DNA from: Yponomeuta sedellus
Taxonomy: Eukaryota; Arthropoda; Insecta; Lepidoptera; Yponomeutidae
Length of the DNA: 64,000 nucleotides
Direction: 5' to 3'
Assembly: GCA_934045075.1 (NCBI GenBank)
Contig: OW203722.1
Span: 7,781,303 to 7,845,302 of the forward strand
Shown here: piece after piece, positions 55,896-64,000 of the stretch
Numbering within the stretch: the first letter of the stretch is position 1
How the letters are laid out: every line of letters begins with the position of its first letter
The notes under the pieces: model-generated
The model's database searches: none
Told to the model about the DNA's origin: nothing
What the model saw: only the letters and a program-made list of their open reading frames with translations
Translations under genes and position numbers: made by a program

Positions 55896-56500
55896 TATCT
55901 TTTTAGACCAGCCCGAGTAGTACGATGGCACAAATCACGCGTTTTGTGGCGCTAAAATGTTAGAATTTGTAGATAGAGGAATGCGCGACTAGCGTCGCCG
56001 TACTACCCGGGCTAAGATACTGAAGTGAACAAGCAACCTAGCTGGCTTATAGGTAAAGATAAAACATTTTATTTGCTAAAGCATGATAAATACATTAGAT
56101 AGCTGGTAAAGCTAAGTAAAAGAACACGCATGCTCTACCGGATAAGGTGTGCAAATATTAGACTAGAATTATCTAAATCTAAAACAAATTCGTGAGTTTC
56201 ACCGTGCACAAACTAAGCATTTTAAGGCCGTGTTTTAAGGTTTGTACCTATCCCTGTTTCAGAAAAGAGTTTTAGGTAGACGGGACTACTGTCTTTCAGT
56301 AATGCGTGTGTAACGTGAACGTAACTATCATCGTAGGCTTCACAGAGCAATTGTTCTGTGCGAACAAACGAATCACAGATGCATCGAAACTTTCACCAGT
56401 GATGTCAGATGAGACGATTTATCGAAATTTAGGCTACCTACCTCGGTAGGTAAAAAAGTCGCATATTTTTATAATTTTTCGGAACATTAAGTATTTACAA
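55896..56500. other. Upstream of TBCK, nothing recognised
   Basis: No repeat family or exon was identified. A short imperfect inversion (CCCGAGTAGTACGATGGC and GCGTCGCCGTACTACCCGGG) bounds 55911-56011. Confidence 0.4.
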
Positions 56501-56504
56501 ACTT

Positions 56505-56620
56505 ATTTAGAGGCTAAAAATTCCACCCATGACGGGACTCGAACCCGCGACCTCTGGCTAACCGTGCCATCCGCGCTCTCCCTACTGAGCTAATAATGGG
56601 CGACTAGCGGCATAAATTAA
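56505..56620 (-). repeat. tRNA-like module, reversed, divergent
   Basis: GAGGCTAAAAATTCCACCCA, GGACTCGAACCCGCGACCTC, CTAACCGTGCCATCCGCGCT, GAGCTAATAATGGGCGACTA. It lies 235 bp upstream of the TBCK start codon. Confidence 0.7.
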
Positions 56621-56854
56621 TGTCGATAATGTTTGCCCAAGCGCCCAAGCCTACTCTGACCAGACCAAGTGATGAAGTGACAGTGACAGACCGACCGACA
56701 GTCAGTCAATTTATTTAATCTGTGAGTCAATCTGTAAGTAAGTTTTAAAAATTGTTTGTAGTGTATTTTGACTATTTTGTATTGTGTTGTGTGCTGAACT
56801 ACCTTGGACTGGAGCAGGTAGCATTTGCTTGAGCGCCAAAACTAAAACCCAAAC

Positions 56855-57044
56855 ATGTGTGAGAACTTTGGGAGATTTTCCGCGTGTACGTTTTTTGCTA
56901 AGAATCATCCAGGTGAAACTTGCGGCACCAATGGTCTGCCACTAACGCCCAGTTCCATTACGATTCTTGGCCTGGCACAGAAACTGCTGACCATTGACCA
57001 TCCTAATTTGTGTACCTACTTGGACGTGGTACGCGGGAAACATG
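56855..57044 (+). CDS. TBCK: TBCK exon 1
   Basis: The ATG at 56855 is the first after an in-frame TAA at 56843. It encodes [29 protein letters not shown] and [15 protein letters not shown], closely matching the family's N-terminus. Donor GTAAGT after 57044, phase 1. Confidence 0.95.
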
Positions 57045-60000
57045 GTAAGTATTTCCATTGTAGTGGTAAATAATTGGGATAAATAAATATTGCATTTTCT
57101 TGATACTTTTTTCACCCACCCTATTTATATTTGTATTTGTACTGTTCTCTTGGATTAACTAAATTGGTGGCCTTTTTCCCAATGTTCCTCTTTCTATGTT
57201 AAAAAGCTGAATAGCAAAATTATAAAAGAAAGAAAACTCAGTGAAAATTGGCAAAATCTGAACCAAACTGACCAGCAAATACACTTGGAAGAAAAATCGT
57301 GAACAAATTTTAACATAATTGAAGTCTAATCTTAATAGGTCTAATCTAATCTTAATACATCTTGGAGCCATACAAATATTAATTGATCAAAGGCTGATCA
57401 TCGAAGAGTTTTTCAAATCAGATTATCTATCTCAAGTGATGCATCATGCAATATTTGAGAATGGTTGGACCAATGTAATTGATTGTTTTCTTATTTTTCA
57501 AAAATCAATTTTTTTTTATTCAAAGTAGCTCAGAAACTGCAACTGAATGAATGTTACAAGTTAAATTAAATAGGTGTCCATAACAAAATCTTAATCATTT
57601 TGGAGCAAAAATGGACCAAAAACTCCAAACTAAGTCTTCTCAAAGTCTTAGTTTGGAGTTTTTTGCTTACAACAGTTATTCTAAAACTTAGAACTCTTTC
57701 CTTTATTGGCTTTAATTCGAGACATCATAGATAATCTAAATAATATTTTATGATATAGTGGCCCTTTTGGCACAAAGTGCTTCTACATTTTGGATTAGTA
57801 TAAATAGGCTGAATATATAATCATTATGGTATTTGTGGGTATGAAGTTTTTCACAACCTAATGACCCTATTTTGCATAACTAGGAAGGTTTAATTTATTT
57901 CTGTCACCCCAGATTCTTTAGCAGTCTTGGGAAGTGGCTGAAGGGCTACAGTGGTGTCATTTGAATAATTGGAAATAAAATTTTAAAAAGATGCCATTCT
58001 GTTCCAGACTCATTTTCTTGGATGTAAACAAACCATAAATGAAAATAGTAAAAATACAGATAAAAAATATTGTCTTTGATCTGCCCCTATATTATCCTAC
58101 CAAATCCTTAGTGATTCCAATTGTCTAACTGTCAAATAAGATGGAATTTCTGTTACTGAATTTCTGTTATGGAACTGTTAGATGATTTGAATCACTCAGG
58201 ATTTGGTGAGGGGTCGGGACACCTCAGGACTCTAATAATTAGGACCCTGGTAATTTGCTGCTACCATGTCCTTCGTTGATCCATCAAATACAATAAATCT
58301 CTGGTGTCACCGGAGTAGATGGTGCCGCAGGACTGATAACCCTTGCGGTAGACTGATTCTTGAGTGGAGAGCGCAAATCGGCAAATGTAGCATAGGACGC
58401 CCTGTCACCAGGTGGAGAGACAACATTCGCAAAGCGTTGGGCAGTGTCTGATAGAGGAGAGCCGAAGAACGGGCTCAGTGGCATATCTTGATGACATCTT
58501 GATGGCTGATTATGATGATGATGATGATGATGACTGGATTAGAACATGTGTTTTTCTATTTCTAAGCCTGCGTTTAATTTTATCTAGCCCTTTTCTACAC
58601 GTGAACAAACATTTGATAGTAGTTGTTAACAAATCAAAAACATGTAGCAAGTAAAATTCTGCTCTGTTCAAAAATGTTCACACCATTATCAATTTGTTGA
58701 CTTGGACAGTATTTAAAAAAAATGGTTTCTTTACATCTAAACAAATCTGAAAAAAAAAACATAATGTACATTTATGTTATTCCAGAAAGAATAATAGTGG
58801 TATCAGAATTTATCGGCAAGTCCTTAAATGAGTTCAGTAGAAGGTTATCCTATGAAGAGGTATCTAACATTGGCTGCCAAGTAGCCAAAGCATTGGCATT
58901 TATTCATGAGCAAGGGATCACACACAGGACTTTATCACCTGAGAATATACTTCTGGACGATAATAATCAAGTAAAGCTGTACAATTATGGACTGTTCCAC
59001 ATGACAGGGAGTGGCAGCAATGTTGCCTTTCCTCTTGGGTAAGGTTTCCGCTTTTTTAAATGATTTAAATTAGATAAATAGTCTTTATTGCACACCATAC
59101 ATTTTGAGCACTCGTAGCCTAGTCAAATAGAGAGATTGGAATCAATCACTTGTGCTAAGCAACAACAGGTGCGGTCAGGTGCAGGATGGGTGAGCGACCT
59201 GTGACTATCGCTAGTGGCATTTTACCGAGCTCTTTCGTGCTTCGCAAGGCACGTTGGTGCCGGTTGTCATGTAATGGCAACCGTTAAGCCATTATGGGTG
59301 GCTTGATAACTTCTAACAGAAAGCCCCGCCGCTTTGTAGAGCATCTGTGTACAAAAAAATATTAAAAAGAGTATTGACGTAAGAGAAATAAAAAGTGTCA
59401 TAAATTATTGCTCTTTTCTCTAATTTAGAAGTTTATTGCATTGTAGCCTACCTAAATACCTCAGTCCGGAAACCATTATCAATGGTGGAGGCCCATCTTC
59501 AGATGTTTGGAGCTTCGGCATAATCCTCTTGGAGCTATGTTTGGTCAAACTGTGGCCCAACCTCAAGCCAGGACCTATTCTACGCAGGATCCTGACCCTG
59601 GTTCATGCTAGCAACCCAGCTGAGAGGATAGCTAGAGAGCATGATTGCTATGAGCAGTATAAGGTAAGAAATCCGCTATTTGACTCTCTTTTCAAGTAAG
59701 TCTTAAACTGTAAATAACTCTTCCATTAGACCAAAAAATATTTTAGTATATTTTTTGAGGACCTAAAAGCAACATAAAAATATATTTTAAAACTTTATTC
59801 TCCTAAACAGCCAAAAACGCATTCAGCCATTTTTATCTATGGTTTGAAGTCCAAAAAATTGTAAACAAAGTTTAACAATCAATTTTCTGTAAGTGATCTT
59901 CTGAGCATAGTGAACTAACAACAACGCAACCATGATTTCATCGAAATCATGGTTGCGTTGCATCCAAAATATACCAATTATCATTATTGCATTGTTCGAG

Positions 60001-63000
60001 AATGAAAAAACACGTCAATAAAGACCCCCGGGAAGTTGTGGATTCGTGTACCCAGTGAAATTAACATTCGAAAAACTTGGCTCAAACTTGCCAAAAGAGA
60101 CCCCGACTCTTTATCAATTGAAACTCGGGAGTGTTTATGTGAAGATCACTTTGATGTAAGTCCTATAATAATCAATGTCCACTAGCTCTGGCTGAAAGAT
60201 GTTTGTTTACATACTTCAGATGGTTTCAAGATGGCGGATAGCGTTTTCGCCGTTACGAATTAAACGAGGAAAAAATTTTTTACTTTGCAAATTTTGCAGC
60301 CATCCTGCATACTTACTTAGCAAAATTAATATATTTCGGTTTGTTACGTTTAATACTATAGGAAATATTCATTTATCGCGTCAAATTTGATACGTGTCAA
60401 ATAGCGGATTGTACTGATATAGAGTCAAACATTGTATAAATCCCAAGAAACGCTTAAAATAGAGAAGGGATTTTAGATTTTATTTGTATACTTGGATATA
60501 ATAATATTTGTGTCATTTACATTTTTATGTTTCAATTTTTACGCAATGTAACTCAGTAACGGTTCGTTTGTTTACATTCTTTATCTCGTCTCATTGGCCT
60601 TCCTTTACAGCTTTCAAATGACAGTTATAGATATAACTGTCATTTGAAAGCCTGTAGCATACCTACACATAGATAATTTCGTCTTTGCACATGTTATTTC
60701 TTATGGAATTTCCTGTTAAATGTTTCTTGTGCAATAAAGTAATAATAATAATAAACCGTGGCTGTGTGGTGTCGGCCTACAGAATAGCACCAACCCAAAT
60801 TCTTCCCGCGGGTGTCGTAAAAGGCGACTAAGGGACACAGACCGGGGGGTGGGCAGCAACGCCCCCTGCAGTACAATCCACCAAACTACGATCCCTGACC
60901 CGCATGCCCAGCGTGGGGATTATGGCCATGACCCCCCAATGATGGCACAACCTTGCGCTCATTAGGGGAGGGCTATGTCCAGCAGTGGACTAATATAGCC
61001 TGAAGAAGAAGAAAAAGAATAATAAACCTACTTAACTAATTGCCAATTAACTTAAATAAGTTCTTTCATAGTTTACAAATTAACTCAAAAACTTTTTCTC
61101 GAGACAAGCCCAGAATGCTGGAAGCGTTCCCTCTTATATTTGTTATTATTTACTTTGAAATTGTACTTTCAATATTTCAGCAAATACCAGAAGACCTGAA
61201 AACAATAATCGAGAGATGCCTTAAAATCTACCCTAGCGCGAGAACTTCCTCACGAGAGCTAGTAGAGGAGTTTTCCAAGCTGGCTTGTACAGAAATCATA
61301 GAAATGAAGAAACCCAGAGGTCTATTAGGGTGCAAACTACAGTTCTTGTACCACTGGTGGCAATTAGCTGGGGGTGATATTCAGGCCGAGTTAAAGAAGC
61401 AGGGGCTTATTAAAAATAGCCCACCTATTTTGTCAATGCCTATGTAAGTATTCTGACTGAACTCCAGACTTTTTCTATGTGTGCTATATGCAGTAGAGCC
61501 CCTCATGCGAATTGGAACTTTTTAGACATTCGAAAAAGTGTAACTATTAGGCCTCGGCCACACAGAAAGGATGCCGAGGGTGGGCGAGGGAGGATGGGCG
61601 AGGGTGTAAAAAACACGCGTCGTCTTTCCCATTTACTTTCATACAAAATGTATTAAAAATGGTATGATGTAAACTTAAAAACCTATTTAGAGGCTAAAAA
61701 TTTCACCCATGCCGGGATTCGAACCCGCAACCACTGGCTATCCGTATCCTTAGCACGGGTTAGTGCATTAAAAATAAAAATAGTGTAATGATGTAAACTG
61801 TTCTATTATAATGATGAAAGTACAGTTGGGATAAATTGTTTTCTGACAAAGGAAGCCAACCGCTCTATGGGACGGCACATGAAATAGAAGTTAGCTTTGC
61901 CGAAAGAGTAAAAACGCAGATAGGGATGAACTTATTTTAAAGATATTTTCAGTTTCATTTACGCTAATTTTCGCAATCAAAAAGTGTTACATTGAAAAAG
62001 GTACAATTGATAGGACAACCTTGTGACGAAATTTTAACGCTGTTTTAGATAATTTAAATTGTCTCTGACTAATTTCCAACTGAGTCTTGTCTTATCTTCT
62101 AAAATATTGAATGTTAGTAAATATTTTAAAAAAGAAATGGTAGAATCTTTTGGCATCAACCAAATCACTATGTAGGGCCGCGTGGCACCATGTGTCCTCA
62201 CCGACTTACGCTAATCTGGTTCAAGTGCAACATTTTCCCTCATCCAATCTAGCGCGGTCCTTCTGGACGGCTGCACGATAGGCGGGAAGACGGGAGCACT
62301 GTACGATCGACGCGTCGCTAAATACACCATCGACTTGCTCAAGACCCGACTCAGCCACATCCCCGGGAAAGACTACTACCCCCTCATGCACGAGCCGAGG
62401 AAACAGGGCGACGCCGTCAGCCTGCCCAAGGTCATCCGCGAGCGGGACACGGAGTACCAGTTCTACAGGCTCATTTGGTTCCAGAGACTGTTGCATGTAA
62501 GTAGAATTTGGGTGTCGTCTGATCAGGGGTTAACTATGACAGTTTGTGCTACGTTGCAAAGTCGATTTGACAGTTTGTGCTACGTTGCAAAGTCGATTAA
62601 CCTACAGATTAACTGGGTACGTAGACTCGGCTACACAATGTACAGCGAGTTGTTATAATAAACTATGAAATTTGTCTTCTGTCTTGAAATCTAGCGGTCG
62701 ACCCCTAAAGCTGGGTACTGACCGACGTTACGAGGTGTAATGTACCATGTTACACACCGAGCAATCGTGCTGTCAGTACGTAATGTTACGGGGAAACCAG
62801 CGAGTGTGCAGGGGTTTGAGTGCTCCGCCCGGCTGTCGGCGAATATATTTTTTTTTATGTAGCCTCGATTGTGTCCCACTGCTGGGCAAAGGCCTCCCCT
62901 TTTGTCTTCCATTTCTCCCTGTTCATGGCCACTTCCTGCCAGTCCGGCAGAAAGGTTGTAAGCGAATATTATTATTATTATTATTATTTATTTATTTATT

Positions 63001-63674
63001 ATCTAGGGAAACCAACAGCTGATAAACAACATATAAAAGTTATAAACTAGTTAGTGAGCCATTTATTTACAGGTTTTCACCTATAGCAACAGTCTGCTAG
63101 ATTTCTGCAAGGAAACAATTAGAACACAATAGGTACATTAAGCATGCACCGCAATATGTTAGATGGAAATAGGTAACCATATTACATTACACCTCGTAAC
63201 GTTGGTCAGTACCCAGCCTCCGCTTGAGACTCAAAATTTCAAGAATTCTATTAAGCTTGAATAGCAGATTTATTAGTTACGTACGTATGTCTTACATAAG
63301 TCGCGTCTTTGTGTCTTTGTCTTCTGTGTGGCGACTCCCCACAGAGGATTTTATTTTTTGAATTTGAATTTAGTTTTACGTTTTTCAGTTTTTTCCTTGT
63401 CAGATGTATAAATACAACTGAAAATTTATGTTCACCACATCCATTTTTATAGGTCTTGTTGCCTACACCTTAGCCACCTCAAAAGTTCACAATTGACAGA
63501 TTGCTCTTTCAGGGCTACCCATACACGGCGCCCTACATAAAGGAGGAAGCGGAAGTAGATATACCGCCATTATTGCGTGGCGAAGTTTGGGCGGCCTTGC
63601 TGGGCGTCGTTGGAGATATCGATGACCAGTACGAGAGGATCGACAAGGAAACACCGACGCCTACTGATAGACAG
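56855..63674 (+). CDS. TBCK: TBCK, 5' part (6 exons; continues beyond the window)
   Basis: Exons 56855-57044, 58786-59038, 59447-59663, 61181-61443, 62253-62496 and 63513-63674 join in phase to 443 codons, open to the right edge. The product matches TBC1 domain-containing kinase throughout: the N-terminus, then a protein-kinase-like fold (about residues 1-250), then the start of the TBC domain ([17 protein letters not shown], residues 404-420). The HRD motif is HRT (110-112) and DFG is NYG (130-132), so it is a pseudokinase, as in other TBCK proteins. TBCK is a subunit of the FERRY complex, which links Rab5 early endosomes to mRNA and ribosomes. The rest of the TBC domain and the rhodanese domain must lie beyond 64000. 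Confidence 0.95.
57618..57663. repeat. Perfect hairpin, 17-bp arms, 12-nt loop
   Basis: 57618-57634 is the exact complement of 57647-57663. It lies within TBCK intron 1. Confidence 0.9.
58290..58545 (+). mobile_element. LINE C-terminus fragment with GATGAT tail
   Basis: Pieces in several frames: [31 protein letters not shown] and [11 protein letters not shown], then ATTATGATGATGATGATGAT. A dead RTE-like 3' end in TBCK intron 1. Confidence 0.6.
58786..59038 (+). CDS. TBCK: TBCK exon 2: pseudokinase core
   Basis: Acceptor TTATGTTATTCCAG, donor GTAAGG. It encodes [20 protein letters not shown], the catalytic-loop counterpart [19 protein letters not shown] and [20 protein letters not shown]. 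The catalytic Asp of HRD and the Asp of DFG are both missing. Confidence 0.95.
59115..59335 (-). mobile_element. Interspersed repeat family A, reversed
   Basis: TGTGCTAAGCAACAACAGGT, CTTCGCAAGGCACGTTGGTG and CCGTTAAGCCATTATGGG. It lies in TBCK intron 2 and is missing its 5' end. Confidence 0.65.
59447..59663 (+). CDS. TBCK: TBCK exon 3
   Basis: It encodes [31 protein letters not shown] and later EHDCYEQYK. The start at 59447 (acceptor TGTAG) gives [11 protein letters not shown], equal in length to the family. An in-frame acceptor 18 nt upstream (TTCTCTAATTTAG before 59429) has the better pyrimidine tract and would add SLLHCS. Donor GTAAGA at 59664; a DNA element begins at 59670. Confidence 0.9.
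59670..60410 (+). mobile_element. THAP-type DNA element, copy 3, in TBCK intron 3
   Basis: 741 bp with AATCCGCTATTTGAC and GTCAAATAGCGGATT ends. It encodes, with small breaks, a THAP zinc finger: [34 protein letters not shown] and [12 protein letters not shown]. The element starts six bases after exon 3. It contains a hairpin (59922-59960) absent from copies 1 and 2. Confidence 0.85.
59922..59960. repeat. Perfect hairpin, 18-bp arms, 3-nt loop
   Basis: CAACGCAACCATGATTTC at 59922-59939 and its exact complement at 59943-59960. In the sister element at 5230-5958 the left arm is present but the right arm is not. Confidence 0.97.
60610..60651. repeat. Perfect hairpin, 20-bp arms, 2-nt centre
   Basis: 60610-60629 is the exact complement of 60632-60651, with GA between. 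TBCK intron 3. Confidence 0.97.
60770..61010 (-). mobile_element. Interspersed repeat family D, reversed
   Basis: CTTCCCGCGGGTGTCGTAAA, ACGCCCCCTGCAGTACAATC and GTCCAGCAGTGGACTAATAT; very close to 38600-38845. Ends about 170 bp before TBCK exon 4. Confidence 0.75.
61181..61443 (+). CDS. TBCK: TBCK exon 4
   Basis: Acceptor TCAATATTTCAG, donor GTAAGT. It encodes [31 protein letters not shown] and [19 protein letters not shown], matching the kinase C-lobe end and the YYLWCLAGGDLEKEL-type block of TBCK. Leaves in phase 2. Confidence 0.95.
61680..61780 (-). repeat. tRNA-like unit, reversed, deleted
   Basis: GAGGCTAAAAATTTCACCCA, GGGATTCGAACCCGCAACCA and CTGGCTATCCGTATCC, then an abrupt jump to TTAGCACGGGTTAGTGCATT; the A-box half is gone. 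Confidence 0.7.
62253..62496 (+). CDS. TBCK: TBCK exon 5
   Basis: Acceptor CATCCAATCTAG, donor GTAAGT. It encodes [60 protein letters not shown] and WFQRLLH, matching the linker before the TBC domain. Phase 2 in and phase 0 out. Confidence 0.93.
62860..62960 (-). mobile_element. LINE 3'-end fragment
   Basis: CCCACTGCTGGGCAAAGGCC and CTTCCTGCCAGTCCGGCAGA, the complement of the [18 protein letters not shown] LINE end; a cousin of 63705-63845. Confidence 0.5.
63513..63674 (+). CDS. TBCK: TBCK exon 6: start of TBC domain
   Basis: Acceptor TTGCTCTTTCAG, donor GTGGGT. It encodes [40 protein letters not shown] and [14 protein letters not shown], the conserved beginning of the TBCK TBC domain. Both phases are 0. 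Confidence 0.95.
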
Positions 63675-63704
63675 GTGGGTTTTGGTACTTTGGATAATCG
63701 CGAT

Positions 63705-63900
63705 TTTTTTTTATGTAGCCTTGATTGTGTCTCACTGCTGGGCAAAGGCCTCCCCTTTTGCCTTCCACACCTGCCAGCCCGGCAGAAAGGTCGTGAGGTC
63801 GTCCCGCCATCTCCGCTTGGGTCGGCCACGTTTGCGATATCCGATATCGCGATTAGACCCGTTCAATATATAACTATATGAGCATCGCGAGTCTTTGAGG
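63705..63900 (-). mobile_element. LINE C-terminus fragment next to a Penelope-like repeat piece
   Basis: The - strand 63840-63720 encodes [18 protein letters not shown], then [11 protein letters not shown], a LINE protein end. 63845-63900 is the CCCGTTCAATATATAACTAT block shared with 12060. Confidence 0.6.
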
Positions 63901-63979
63901 TGCTGCAAGGTGCTAAATATGGGAAAAATCCTATGGAAAAAATCATAATCTTCTTTTTTCAAATCCGTCGTCGTCGTCG

Positions 63980-64000
63980 TCAGGCTATACTAGTCCACTG
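63980..64000 (+). mobile_element. Start of a family D repeat, cut by the window edge
   Basis: CAGGCTATACTAGTCCACTG matches 11683-11697 and continues beyond the window. Confidence 0.5.

Overview
This is an AT-rich, repeat-dense window of animal nuclear DNA, almost certainly from a moth or butterfly. Genes are split into small GC-rich exons with GT-AG introns. The spaces between them are packed with tRNA-derived SINEs, truncated LINE 3' ends and short DNA transposons of the kinds typical of Lepidoptera. No rRNA gene, convincing tRNA gene, CRISPR array or bacterial-style operon was found.

Three host genes can be reconstructed exon by exon with matching splice phases. (1) A synaptotagmin 12-like gene on the + strand: exons at 19220-19366, 22903-23132, 35731-35957, 36593-36800, 38894-39120, 41125-41270 and 42469-42615, with a probable further upstream exon at 10529-10713. 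It encodes two C2 domains; its N-terminus was not found. (2) A complete six-exon gene on the - strand, 52153 down to 47191, encoding an 865-residue ZFC3H1/Red1-like zinc-finger protein of the nuclear RNA exosome targeting pathway. (3) The 5' two fifths or so of TBCK on the + strand, six exons from 56855 to 63674, running off the right edge; it encodes the pseudokinase domain and the start of the TBC (Rab-GAP) domain. ZFC3H1 and TBCK are head to head, 4.7 kb apart. I see no sign that the three genes share a pathway.

Layout: 1-10.5 kb, repeats only. 10.5-42.6 kb, the Syt12-like gene, with introns holding nested MITEs, a pogo-like element (16.6-18.2 kb), decayed tandem copies of one exon (23-24.5 kb) and a nearly full-length CR1/jockey-type LINE on the opposite strand (27.2-31.4 kb). 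42.6-47 kb, LINE tails, inverted tetranucleotide arrays and featureless AT-rich DNA. 47.2-52.2 kb, ZFC3H1. 52.5-54.2 kb, a hAT-type element with a perfect 8-bp target duplication. 54-56.8 kb, tRNA-like repeats. 56.9-64 kb, TBCK with intronic repeats.

The most interesting signals are: (a) about a dozen unrelated, near-perfect hairpins with tiny loops, one of which can be dated against sister copies of the same transposon and looks like a template-switch mutation; (b) tandem, decaying copies of Syt12 exon sequence; (c) a THAP-domain-derived DNA element inserted 6 nt from a TBCK splice donor; (d) a MITE family with 3-bp CWG target duplications proved by an empty site; (e) a ~300-bp repeat with an internal tRNA-like module that breaks the U33 rule; (f) a hammerhead-ribozyme-like core in a fold-back repeat.
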